A stretch of 64,000 bases of DNA from Castanea sativa. Its lineage: Eukaryota; Streptophyta; Magnoliopsida; Fagales; Fagaceae. The position numbers and the translations under genes are program-made. The notes below the pieces were generated by a model. The model did no database searches. It had not been told where the DNA came from and saw nothing but the letters and a program-made list of their open reading frames with translations. Positions 20,955-32,680 of this stretch are shown here, piece after piece; within the stretch, counting starts at the first letter, position 1; each line of letters starts with the position of its first letter. The stretch is taken from NCBI RefSeq assembly GCF_040712315.1, contig NC_134017.1, positions 59,000,636 to 59,064,635 on the forward strand, written 5' to 3'.

Positions 20955-22670
20955 GTTATTTTAATACTTCAATCTATTCTTAAAAGTATTTTTTTTTGCA
21001 CACACTGACTTAACTCTTGCACACCCTTATTACAAGTATCTTTTTACTTTAAGAGTAAAGAGTAAGTGTTTGTGAATTGTAAGTGTAATTCTTTTCTATA
21101 AATTTATATTATATGTGTGTGAGTGTGTCTAATATTGATTGTGTACATTACTTTTTGTTATAATATTATTTGTGTAAATTATGATGTGTGTGGATGTTTG
21201 TGTGTACAATATAAATATAATATAACTTTATATAATTTAATAATTAGGAAATATAGAGGATTATTTACATGTGTGTGTATTGTTATCATATTATAATAAC
21301 TTTTTGTTATAAAATTAGTAAAATTCAAGAAAAAAAATTGAAAAGTTAGTGATTGTTCAAGCATTTGATTGGTTAAGTAGACACCTAGTGTATAGTTTTA
21401 TCTATAAATGAATGTGATTGTGTGCATCAATAATTAATACGGAGCCTATAAGTTGAGATTAGTCATTTAGTCTAAAATATTTTTATAAAAACAAAGTCAA
21501 ATAAATAGTAACAACTGTGTAAAGATAAAGATGTTAAACAAATTTAACAAAATAAAATGTTCATACGCTCATAGCTACCTACATTGGCAAATAGACTCTT
21601 AATGAACTATCATGCATGTAACATTCAAAATTTGAAAACTTTTAAAATCAAATTGTAAAACTTCATGTATTATTATTATTTTTTTTTTTTGGCGATAACT
21701 CAATATATTGAAATTCTCTTTTTATTAAAAAATTTTAATGACCTCCTAAACAAAATTCTTGAAGCCACCACTGTACGGTGTGTATCACTCACACAGCTAA
21801 ATACGACACCGTTTGCATCTTCATTAGCCTTCATCAGTATCTTCTTCTACCTGCTGCTGCAACTTCTGCTCTTCAAAGATGTTGCAATGTTGTGTTAAAA
21901 AATCAAGCACTGCATTTCTCTAGAAATTTATAAAGTTTCTCTCAATCTATTTCTCTTCGGAATTCTATACAAGACATTTTTATAGAGACCTCAACAGCTT
22001 AAACTTCAGCCACAATTTGACTATTGTTCTAGAAGTTGTTTTGCATGGACATGAAATAATATAAACTAGAATCTAGAAACCTGTAGAACCAAAACTATTT
22101 AGTCAAAGGAAGAGTCAAGTAGATTGGTAGATAAAAAAAAATTATTTATTGATAGTAAAAAAATATGGGCTAGAAACATCAAAGTTGGTGACTTAACCGA
22201 CTTGAACCAGTATATATAAACACGAAGTAGTGGTGTGTACGTGTCATACGCACCACTAATAAATCTCTAAATTCGTATTTTTAATTAAAAAAAAACTCCT
22301 ATTAATGATTTTATTTTGGATTAACTTTGATGAATCTGGATTCAGATGAACTGTTTTTGCCTTGATGATTTAAAAAAAAAAAAAATTGAAGTGGATATTT
22401 TTTTGTTTGAGAGAAAAATTGAAGGGGAGATGTGGTTAGACGATGTGTAGTATTTTTTTTCTTTCAAGAAACCGATGTTTAGTATTCTAATGCGGATACG
22501 GGTAATTTTTTTTTCTTTTTTTAATTCTTGGAAAGATTGATATATAAGATGGAGCAGTAGAATAATGACGTGGCAGAATCTTAACCGTTTATTTTTAAAA
22601 GAGTTTAGAAAATTTAAAGAACTCCAAAGTACACTCCGAAACAGAATCTGAATCCTAAAATAAGTTGGTT
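20955..22670. other. AT-rich intergenic DNA, no gene seen
   Basis: Only short random-looking ORFs and homopolymer runs (T at about 21680, A at about 22370). The last part is the upstream region of the F-box gene. Confidence 0.7.
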
Positions 22671-22675
22671 GGGCT

Positions 22676-22685
22676 GCATATAAAA
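22676..22685 (+). promoter_or_regulatory. TATA box of the F-box gene
   Basis: GCATATAAAAGTG lies about 75 bp before ATG 22754, which places transcription start near 22708 and leaves the upstream in-frame ATG at 22700 outside the likely mRNA. Confidence 0.6.
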
Positions 22686-22753
22686 GTGACTATAAATCAT
22701 TGTTGCTCGTTTACATCTTTCTCCAATCTGAACAAAACCTCGTACTCTCTCTG

Positions 22754-24318
22754 ATGCCAAAATCAAAGTCAAAATCGAAACGCCAAAAACTTTCTTCGGA
22801 AAATAATAATAAAAACGACAGGATCAGTGATCTACCGGAATGTCTTCTCATCCACATCCTTTCTTTCCTTCCAACCCAAACAGCAATGGCCACTAGTATT
22901 TTGTCGAAGAGATGGAAGCATGTTTGGACTCACGTCCCAGTACTCGACGTCGAAAGTGAAAATCTTGACTCCGTTCAAAGTGTTTTCGATCAACACAAAG
23001 CACCGTACCTCCAGTGCTGTTCCCTCACATACAAATTCTGTAGTTGCTGTTATAGACTTGTTCTGAGATGGATAAACAACCTTGCTTCGCGTAAAGTCGA
23101 GCAACTCGATCTCGAGATGCATACTGATGGTCACAAAAGTCACAAAAGTTGTTTAGAGTTGCCTCATCGAGTTTTCTCTTGCAGTACATTAGTTTTTCTG
23201 AGTTTAAGAGGAGTCAGGATCGATCCCCCTTCATCGTTTCAATTGCCATGCCTAAAGAAACTTGATCTGTACCAAGTTTTTTATGAATCTGACCCTTTTG
23301 TTAGACTTCTCTCTGGTTGCCCTGTTCTTGAAGATTTGTCATTTGATAGAGATTTTTCTGATAGTATTTCCATTTATAGAATCTGTGTACCTACTCTCAA
23401 ACGCTTAAGTATGCTTCACCATGAAATTCTTTTTGATGATTATGCTGATATGGGGGGGATTAGAAGATTCTGAAGTTCATTACTTAGTGGAGATCAACGC
23501 CCCAGCTCTTGAGTACTTTTCGTTTGATGGTCATTTGAGCGACTTCGTTTTCCTTGAAAAACTAGACAACTTAGTTCGGGCAGAGGTTAACATTTGTACA
23601 TTTGAACCTAAAGACCATGAGGAGGAGGAATGTTATGTAGATAGGGTATTCAAACTTCTTGCAGCACTCTATAATGTCAAATTCCTATCATTTTTTACTG
23701 GTCACTCAGAGGTGAGGTCATATAAAGGCTGAATAGTCAGTTATAGTCTCACTCCACTCATTAAATTTATAGCCATTTTCTAATACAAGGTTTGATGTTG
23801 GTGTGATTATAATTTTTTCATGCAGTGTCTCAGCAATGGTTCTACTTATCCTTCCCAATTCCAAAATTTGCTCAGATTGGACTTTAAGGTGAATACGTGG
23901 AACTGGCATGTGCTGCAAGACTTGTTAAAAAATTCTCCTAATCTAGAAGTTCTTGATGTTACTAATATGGTTAGTTTACTTGATGCGATGTAGTTTTAGC
24001 TGTTCTTCGGTAAAACTTACACTAATGAACTGCTATGTATGTTATCATCAGAGTACCGGACCTACCGGTTCCCTTTTAGGCTGGAAGAAGTCACCAAATG
24101 ATCCTCTTTTTCTATCATCGCACCTCACAACTTTTTATCTTCGTGAAGTTAAAGGATTGGAACATGAAATGGAATTTGTAAAATATATTCTAAAGGAGGC
24201 AGGAGTCTTGAAGTCAGCAAAAATTAGAGTTGGAAATATTAAGCTAAAGGAAATTGTTCGTGAGAAACTATCAAAGATCCCAAGGCGCTCAATGACATGT
24301 CTTCTTACAGTTAAATGA
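22754..24318 (+). pseudogene. F-box/LRR/FBD protein gene with a one-base frameshift
   Basis: Such proteins act as substrate-recognition subunits of SCF ubiquitin ligases. The F-box is at residues about 22-62 (DRISDLPECLLIHILSFLP, SILSKRWKHVWTHV), then a Lys/Ser basic start upstream and LRR-like segments (LEQLDLEM-type, LKKLDLYQVF, LSGCPVLEDLSF). The FBD domain is in exon 3 (HLREVKG-like, EFVKYILKEAGVLKSAKI, KEIVREKLSKIPRRS). Exons are 22754-23711, 23826-23969 and 24052-24318, with GT/AG introns, all phase 0. Exon 1 has 958 nt, one too many: a run of seven G at 23452-23458 shifts the frame so translation ends in GGIRRF. With six G the frame would stay open for about 455 residues, the usual family length. 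It is either a recent null allele or a sequencing error in the homopolymer. Start chosen because of the TATA box. Confidence 0.85.
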
Positions 24319-27300
24319 GGTATACTTCTTTGACTAGTACTTAACAAATTTATGACAGACACTCTTTGCATGGCTGCAGAGTTACATAACTCTTTTCTGG
24401 TTATTAATTTTTTTTTTTTTTTCATGTTTTCCCCCTTCTAAATTATCCATCCAAAGTACCTTGTGATAAAAATTGTTGCTTGGCTTTCTAATAATCAATG
24501 TACAAAACGTCCATTCGACAATCATAAGATAAGTATAGTTGATTTTTTAATCAGGCTACATCTTTGATAAAGAAATGCGCATGAATAAACTTTTGAATCC
24601 TCTTTACATGCTTCACTTTTAGATTTTGGTTCACTCAATTTTTGTTTGATTGTACAATTGAAATGGTAAAATAATTATATGTCTCAGCCACATTTGTAAC
24701 CTCAGAAATTATATTATGGAAGAAAGCCTTAGAACCTTTGAAATAATTTTATTTATTTATTTTATTGTTATAAAAATTTACTTTTAATCTATCTTCACAA
24801 ATTTATGGATTCTCACAAATAACTCTTTGGCGTAACAGGTGCAAACTTCTTCACTCTAGTGACGTGACTGTTCATTACTTAACATGAGCCACATGACTAC
24901 GTGCCAACCTCACCCGCTTCCCCTTTTGCCTTAGTTTTAGGAACTGGTTTTTCTCTTTTTCATTATGTATTTTAGTTGTATAGACAGTAAGAAACCCTAT
25001 GTACCACAATAGGGGTTAGATATAGGATAATGCACTTCTTGATGTAGACGAAATGACAAATATTTTTCAGGTAAATGTTTTTGGGCAGTTCTGCCTTATT
25101 ATTGGTTGTATTCATCAAGTATAGCGAGTCCTTTGTTTACTTTTGAACTTATTCAATCTTGGAGGAAAAGTTCTTGGTGATCCATGTTTAGTTTATGAAT
25201 TTGTGTATCTTAAATGAGTTTGGATTTTAATAAGGAACTTCTAGAGCCAGAAAAATGTGGTATGTGAAATGTTTTTGCTATTGTGATGAGGTTAGATGCA
25301 TGATGCAGAACCTGTTAGGTCACCCATTGTAACTGAAACAGGGAATTCAAATCATGTCATGTATATTCTAACGTGGAACCATAATGGAGAGGTTTCCTAT
25401 TCATCTGACTACTATACTTCATATTTTTTTGTAACTTTGATTAATGCTTTTGATATTGTTCTCTTCGTCTTTTGTCCTCCTTTTGTGCTGTGGACAACTT
25501 AAAATATTACTCACTTTCCTACAACTATAGGAAAAATAAAATTTTGTGATTTTTTTGGATCAGGATGAACCATATGCACCTGCACTAACGCTTCTCTCTG
25601 TTTCCACTTCTTCTTTCTTAGTTTTTTAGGTGATTCTCCTGTATACTCATTCATTGGGTACTCAAGTTTCTTCTTATTTCAGTAAATTTTATTACTTAAA
25701 CATAAATTTTAAAAATCCTACTTAGTTCTGCATCAAACTCACATCATAAAAGATGGCTTGCATATTGCATTGATTGGTTTTAATTTCCCTTGCTGCGCAA
25801 CCGAATAATTTGGATCAAGATATACTTGTATGCTTTAATGTTTCTTCTCTAGCACGTTTTATGATCAAGATCTTCCAATTGATAACAACATATCCACTCA
25901 AAGTGATTTTGATCAAAATTGTAAATTTAATATCAAATTAGAAAAATACTGCAATCTTGAAACAATTTATGAAAATAATGTAGATCTTAAAATTGAATCT
26001 ATAAGTCACGATTTCAGTTGAAATTGTGAGTTCAAGATGTGAATTTAAGCTTAGTTGGCAATTCACAAGTGGTATGAGGCCTCCACCTATAGTCATAAGG
26101 ACCCATTTGAGGCTGTTTACACACCTATATCTTACGTTAGTTTGGATTTTGATGAGAAAGCTTCTAGATCCAAAAAATTAAAATGGTTATGACACAAACT
26201 GTGTTCATCTTTACTGATAATCGAGATTTCATTTCTTTTTCTTCACCCTGCAGCACTTGTGTTCCCAAGAGTTGCAATTTTGCTTTGATTGTCATGTTGT
26301 GAGGAGTGAGAAAAATAATTTGGAGTGTTCCACAACTTTGTCATGCTTGAGTTAATCACAGGATTTAAAAAATGAACTATTCTATCATTATTTGGTTCTT
26401 GAATGCTGATGAGCATGTTGACTCTTTTCTCGCTTTCCTTGATAATGTTCACTAATTAAATTTTTTATGCTTTTCCATTTCTGGAAAGATGAATTCTCTC
26501 ACTCTTAGATTGAAAATTAGTTGCCTCCATGTATAAAACAAAAGAGGTTTGGTTGCCTTTTTCTGGTTTCACTTTTTCCAATTGCAGAAGTAGCCTTGAT
26601 GATGCTAGGAGTATTTGAAATACGAACTTTCAAGTTAATTTCTACCGAAATGTGCTCCCTCCTCAGTCATTTTCAACATTTGAAAAGAACTACAATTTCA
26701 AATGGTGCTTCTATAATTCTGCCTATTGAACTAATGTTCTAGTATAATAAATAAAAGTGAAAGCTGACAGAAAGCTAAATCTAAAAACTTTAAGAGTGAT
26801 TAATGTTACGCCAAGTGGTAGCTAACTATGCAAAAGTTCTAATTTCTAAAATAGCTAAGTTATTGAACCTACCTAAACCTCGTGATTATTAATACCTGTT
26901 CACCATATCTTTTACTTATTCCCAGTTATCCCAGGTGTCCATCAACTCCTCATTATTCCTCTCCAATTACAGAAAACTATTCAACCCCAATTACATCTTT
27001 CTAGATACCTTCATAATCTTTCCAAGTTCATAACATTTACAATCTAGTTCTGGATAGCCTCCCACCTCAAACAATCAATAACATTGGCAATGGAAAATTT
27101 TTGGTGTTGGGGTCATAATGGGGAATAAGAAGCAAGGGAGGGGCAAGGCTTGTTGGGTCTAAGAAAATTGTTGCTGGTGCATGATGAAGTAGGCATTGGA
27201 AGATTAACCAAGGGATCAAATAGTTGGGGTGTGTGTAAAATTATGTAAAACAGTTTGTGTAATAAACACTACTCTATATCTAACTCATTTGACCCCTCTT

Positions 27301-30300
27301 TACACACCAAAATTTTCCATATGCAACTCTGATAAAACACTTCTGACATATTTGTTGGATCATAGATTAGTCTTATGTGAATTAAGTTATCTAACCACTA
27401 ATAAATAATCCCACAGAAGAAACTGGTGCTGATGTTCGTGCTGAAAGATGATCTCAACGTGACTAAAAATTGTGAATCTGTAAAAGAAAAAAGAATTAAG
27501 GTCCGAACCTCTTCCTTAAAGTAAAACTTTGTTGTGCTGGAATTTGCTTAAGACTAACCTTTTATTTTTAAGGTACCTTGGCGAAACATAACATAGTTTC
27601 CCAGACTTGTCTCCTTTTATGGCTTAGGAACAATCCCTCACCGAAAGAGTAGTTTGGATAAATTTGTCCATTCATTTGTTGTAGAAACTGTTCCCTACCA
27701 TATATCCCAAAAGATAAGCTGTTAAGGAGTGTGAGAACAATGTATATACAACAAGCAATCACCACCACATACAGAAACAAATCAGGAATAAGGCATTTCT
27801 AGGTCATGCGATATTAGTAGTTCAATAGTGGTCTGGAGAGATATAGAAGGTGACTATAATAAAATGCTTCTACCAGTGGACCATATAATCAGGTCGTGGA
27901 TCAAATTTAAGTAAATTCTGCATTTCACCTGGGTTAATCAAGATTTATATACTATGGGCATGCAAATGACAGTGACAGCTATAATCCTGTTCCCAGAGTG
28001 ATGGAAGGAGCACCTTCTTCAAGTAATCCTGTTCGCTTCTATTTTTTCTTCCTCGTTTTCAGATGTGGCTCTGTGTGGAGTACGAAACTATACAGTTTAA
28101 GGTTGTGAAGTCAGTGGATGTGAAATTGCACAAAGCACAAAGTCCCAGCCAAACCAACAGCAGTCAACTGTATATATCCGGCCATACTTCAGTTGCACTT
28201 TCACACACTACTTTGATCCTTTACACGTCAGGTTTATCTAGTTGTGGTCAGAGAGATCTCTTCGGCATAGCCTGTGGACATAGGCTAGAAGCCGAATCAC
28301 TTAAACTTTGTCTTCCTTTTGTGTAAATTTTTTTTTTTAATTTTTTAATTTTTTGCATTTTCCATAAACCTATTAGTATTAGATACATTCACAACAAATA
28401 GGCATCAAAACCTTTTCTATCTGAACAAAGGTCCTTCCTCAAAAATCAGTCCAAGTGATTTTTGAACTACATAATCCTTCTATCTAGCCGCCATGACTAG
28501 TAACAATTACCTATCCACCAAATATTATCCTCAAAAAATTTCAAACTTCATTTTCCTTTTTCCTCATATGTGGGGGCAGTCTTCTCTCGTACTTGAATTT
28601 TTGGAACTGGACGAACCTGTTTTGGCTTGAATTTATCATCATTAGAATTCTTATTATAATTATCTTCAGCATTGCTATTACAAGGCCATTTTGTAGGAAT
28701 TGAGCTACTAGTTGCATATCCAAGTTTCATTTGCAGCAATCTGGATGGTTACGAAAAAATGTTTCTAACTTAAGCAATTAGTATTTTAAATATACTCTGA
28801 AGCTATTACAGGATTTTATATAGGCTGGTGTTAACATCTTGTCAAATTGATAACTTCACAATGCCACATCAATTTTCTGCTCTACAGAATCTGATGAAAG
28901 CTAAGCAATTGTACAACAAGAACAAGAGGGTGAAGCTTGAATTATTAATGCTTCATGTTACGTTGAATATCATAAGCTGATAAACCATTTCTTTCCTGCA
29001 GATATATATAGAACTTTGCAAGGAGGGCCATGAAACTAGAGACTTCTCTTGTGTTTTCTGTCATTACTAGTCTGGCGTGGATGAGCTATAGTTCAACCAG
29101 TAAATAAATTGCGTGTATTAAGCCAAAGAAAAAGGAATTGCTAGTAGAAGAAGCTCAGCTTCTTTTTGTTGCGTCCAACTCTGTTATTTCACAGGCTTGG
29201 GGGGGCGGAGAGAGAGAAGGGAACAAAATAAAGGATTAAAGCCCAAAGCATTTAACAGCATTCAATATGAACATAATTGGCAATAACAGTTTGAAATTCA
29301 CAAGTAGAAAATGAAAATATGTATTTTCTTGTCCTTAATCATTAGCCAAAGGCGATATATCATTAACAACTTTGAAATTGTCAAAAAAAAATTTCATAAA
29401 AAAAAATAATTGCAATAAAAAAATATGAATTGTAGAAAATTTAAAAGAACAAAATTGAAATCTTAAATGGTAGGTGGAGAATCCAAAACCGAATCCAGTA
29501 GCACTTGTGAAGCATTAATCCAATGAAGAGGAAGAGAAACATTTATAAAGAGTAGTATTACAAGGAGGCGACTCTAGGATTTTTTTAGGGGACTCAGTAA
29601 GAAGATGAATTTCATGATCTACGTGGTTTTCTTTTTACAAATTTGTCCATAATATGTACTAGCAATAAAATAAAAGATGAGAAGTGCTCTATTTTGCCCA
29701 TCATTAATAGCGAGTAAACACTGAAAAACTGTTTTGTTCCTGATTCCAAGCAACTAGCAACTTTATCACTTATGACTTGTTGTAAAAATGTTATGGACAT
29801 AGCATTTCTTCTAAAAGATAAATTATAAGTTCATTTAGCACCTTGTTTCTTTTTTTAATATATACAAAATAAAAATTATATTCTAGCCTAATCTAAATGT
29901 ATATCTATGCGTGTGAAGTTCCTTCTTGAAGATTTGAACTCTAGCCCTTACCCCCCACACTTCATAAGCATTTATACTTATGGAGTTGCCATCGTATCAA
30001 GGATGCATGGTGGTATATTGTTTCTTGATATAATGAACATACTAATTATTTTTTCTAAGATTAAATCTTGGAAATCATCTATTATTTATAAACACAATAA
30101 ATATATTAATTAGTGTTGTTAATTGAATCGCAAGGGAAATCTAAATACAATAAAATTTTATCTATTAGTTTATTTCAAATTTTTTAAGATCTAAATGGGC
30201 TTTTTCTTGAGGTTTAAGACGAACAAATTTTTACTTTTGTTGTTGGACTTACTTTTTTTCCCCCCAAATGTTAGATCAAATTGGTTTGTTGAAAAAGACC

Positions 30301-30942
30301 AAAATATTGTTAAGAGAATTACATTCAAGCTTATTTTATTTGAGCTTCAAAAAAATTTAGATTTAGAGTGTTCAAATTTTTATTTTAGGAGGGTCAAATA
30401 AGAAAATTTAAAAAAAATTAAATATAATTTTTTGGGGGCAACTCAAGGAGTTCATTTGAACCCATAGAAACTGCCCAACGCCTCCTTTGGTATTACAGGT
30501 ACTACAAGTTTTATTACAATAAATATACAAACTAATGTGTCACCAATTATGAAGAGGAAATTTGATTATCAAAAATAATAATAATAATAAAGACGAAATT
30601 TAAATATTCAGTTATGAGGTGGTTAAATTCCACCAATCACATTGTCATATTAATTTGTAAGTTTTATGAAGTGAAACTTTTAATACGTTTAGCATTTTAC
30701 AAATTCCATTTTGACATTTCTATTTGCATAAGTGTTAACTAACCAAAATAATGAGAATGATTTTTTTTTTTTAATAATTGAAAGCCAATTACTACTATGA
30801 TCACCACATAATGAAGCCTAATATATAGATAAATAAATTTGAAAAAAGCTTAAGTCACATACTATTTTACAAGTTTTTTTTTTTTTTTTTTACAAAATTC
30901 TAACGTCGTGAATGATTATTATTATTATCTTTATTGGTATGT
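24319..30942. other. Long stretch without a recognisable gene
   Basis: The first few hundred bases are probably the F-box 3' UTR. The rest is AT-rich with only short ORFs. A 60-aa minus-strand frame at 28739-28548 (KPKQVRPVPKIQVREKT) looks protein-like but is isolated. Plus-strand text at about 28060-28325 follows a good acceptor-like TTTTCAG but shows no known domain. A decayed repeat end (GGGGCAACTCAAGGAGTTCA) is at about 30434. I could not assign any of these. Confidence 0.5.
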
Positions 30943-30957
30943 AATATTAGTGATGGG

Positions 30958-31113
30958 GGGTTCCAATTAGCTCAACTGGTAAAATTTCTGATAGTTTTAT
31001 AAGAAATCTGGGGTTCAATCCCCGCCTACACCAAAAACTGATTGTTGTTTTGGTCTGATAATAAAGAGTTATCATCAGAAGCGGATACCATAAGTTGAAA
31101 CTCTCTTAAAAAA
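30958..31113 (+). mobile_element. tRNA-derived SINE with target-site duplications
   Basis: It contains an A box, TTAGCTCAACTGG (30967-30979), and a B box, GGTTCAATCC (31012-31021), of an RNA polymerase III promoter. A unique body (ACTGATTGTTGTTTTGGTCTG) and a terminal A-run follow. Flanks AATATTAGTGATGGG (30943-30957) and AATATTAATGATGGG (31114-31128) form a 15-bp duplication with one mismatch. It is not a tRNA gene: no closed acceptor stem or anticodon loop can be drawn. A degraded relative lies at 56310-56448. Confidence 0.88.
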
Positions 31114-31532
31114 AATATTAATGATGGGTCTAGATAAAAATTAATAAGAATTTGCTACATCAATAATTTGCAAAATAGTTTGTTGTTGTAGCATTACTTA
31201 ATAAATTTTAACAATAAAACAAAAGAAAAGTGCTAAAGTTACAAATTATTTTACAACATTTTTTATAAACTGTTGATGTGGTAAGTTATTATTAATAAGT
31301 GAAAAAATAATATTAATGGTGGGATCTGATAAGATCCAATAAGAATTGACCACATAAGCAATTTAAAAAATATTATAAAATAATTTATAACTATAACATT
31401 ATTCAAAAAATAATAATAATCTTCTCCAACTCGGCATCCACAAACATAACGTAACAAACTCGGCTTTTTTCTTCCATAAAAAAATAAAAGTCATATATAT
31501 CTATTCTATTCTAGCAGTTTGGAAAATCTACT

Positions 31533-31540
31533 CTATATAA
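31533..31540 (+). promoter_or_regulatory. TATA box of the SKP1-like gene
   Basis: CTCTATATAAGGCC lies about 100 bp before ATG 31639, giving a start near 31565 and excluding the in-frame ATG at 31519. Confidence 0.7.
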
Positions 31541-31638
31541 GGCCAAAGAACCCTGGCTTCACTCCCAACATTTTTTTATTAGTCTTTTGCTACTACTACG
31601 TTTTCTCTCTCCACAAACCAATCCCTCTCTCTTCAACA

Positions 31639-32193
31639 ATGTCTAACACTAGCGAAAACCCGAACCCTAGTTCATCTTCAGCCAAAATTACCCTAAAACC
31701 CTCAGACAACGAACTATTCGAGGTTGAAGAAGCCGTGGCCATGAAATTCTGCACCGTCAAGCAATACTTTGAAGACAAGAAAGACAACGATGTGGCCGCG
31801 CGTGGCTCCACCACTGTCATCCCTCTCCCGAACGTTCACAGTGCCGTCCTCGCCACTCTCATCTCCTACGGCAAGAAACTTCCCCAGAGCAATGCCGTTG
31901 CGGACAACCATGAGGAGGAAGAGACGAAGAAGAAAGAGAGGAAGCAATATGAGCAAGAGTTGATAAAGAACCTGAAGCCTGGGGAACTCGTGGACCTAAT
32001 ATCTGCTGCTAACTATTTGGACTTCAAGGAAGGGCTGGAGTTCTTCAACCAGGCCTTGGCTGATCACATCCAGAACAAGAGCGTCGAGTATGTTCGGAAG
32101 TTCTTTGGTATCAAGGGCGATTACGAGCCCCACGAGGAGGAGAAGTATCGCGAAGAGTATGCTTGGGCTTTCGAGGGAGTCGATGAGGATTAG
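31639..32193 (+). CDS. SKP1-like protein (SCF adaptor), single exon
   Basis: SKP1 proteins bridge cullin-1 and F-box proteins in SCF ubiquitin ligases. The 184-residue product has the N-terminal POZ-like fold (KITLKPSDNELFEVEEAVAM; IPLPNVHSAVLATLISYGKK). The C-terminal F-box-binding helices follow (LVDLISAANYLDFKEGLEFF, ADHIQNKSVEYVRKFFGIK), ending EEKYREEYAWAFEGVDED, close to the family end ENQWAFE. It is longer than the usual ~160 residues because of a Ser-rich start and a charged linker (EEEETKKKERKQYEQELI). The typical DQxTLFDLI is changed to KPGELVDLI, so it is a diverged member. Start chosen by the TATA box and by family alignment; the ATG at 31519 would add 40 unlikely residues. The frame is intact and intronless, as in many plant ASK genes. 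Confidence 0.9.
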   Translation: MSNTSENPNPSSSSAKITLKPSDNELFEVEEAVAMKFCTVKQYFEDKKDNDVAARGSTTVIPLPNVHSAVLATLISYGKKLPQSNAVADNHEEEETKKKERKQYEQELIKNLKPGELVDLISAANYLDFKEGLEFFNQALADHIQNKSVEYVRKFFGIKGDYEPHEEEKYREEYAWAFEGVDED

Positions 32194-32680
32194 TTGATTA
32201 ATAATCTTATTCCTAATCGGTGTCTTGTTAGAGTTCTTTAATGTTAATACTACTTTGTTAAGAGTTTCTGGGCACGTTTTTCTTTTCTTGTTTTTCTTGG
32301 TTCTGGTTGTTTTTCGTCTGTGTTTTTACGTTTAGTTGTGAGGGATTGGTTTATGGATTATGGTATGGTTTATGTTAGTTTACTGGTTTTTAATTGGATT
32401 TTTTTATTAGATATCTATGAATATTGTTAAAGTGATGTGTATTGGCATATTGGATGTTGGCTACTTGGCTTATAGGCGAACTTAAACAATTTAGAGTAGA
32501 GATCAAAACCTTAGATATCGCCACTGAATATATATTAGGTGCAGTTCTTTAGGTTCATCTCTTAAAATTCAGTCATGTGGCTACTTAACTAAAAAATACA
32601 CTTCTATCCCATAAGAAAAAATATGTCTTGCCCTATATGTGTGTGTGTGTCACCAAAAGAAGTTAAAACATGTCAATTGT
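32194..32680 (+). other. 3' region of the SKP1-like gene
   Basis: T-rich 3' UTR-like sequence after the stop. No clear single poly(A) signal stands out and no further gene is seen. A short (GT)n lies at about 32639-32650. Confidence 0.5.

Noticed and set aside
28548..28739. 60-aa minus-strand frame with protein-like composition
   Set aside because: Isolated, no matching flanking exons or known motif; left only as a remark in the gap entry.
30961..31030. Possible tRNA gene with A and B boxes
   Set aside because: No acceptor stem or anticodon arm can be formed; tail and target duplications show a SINE.
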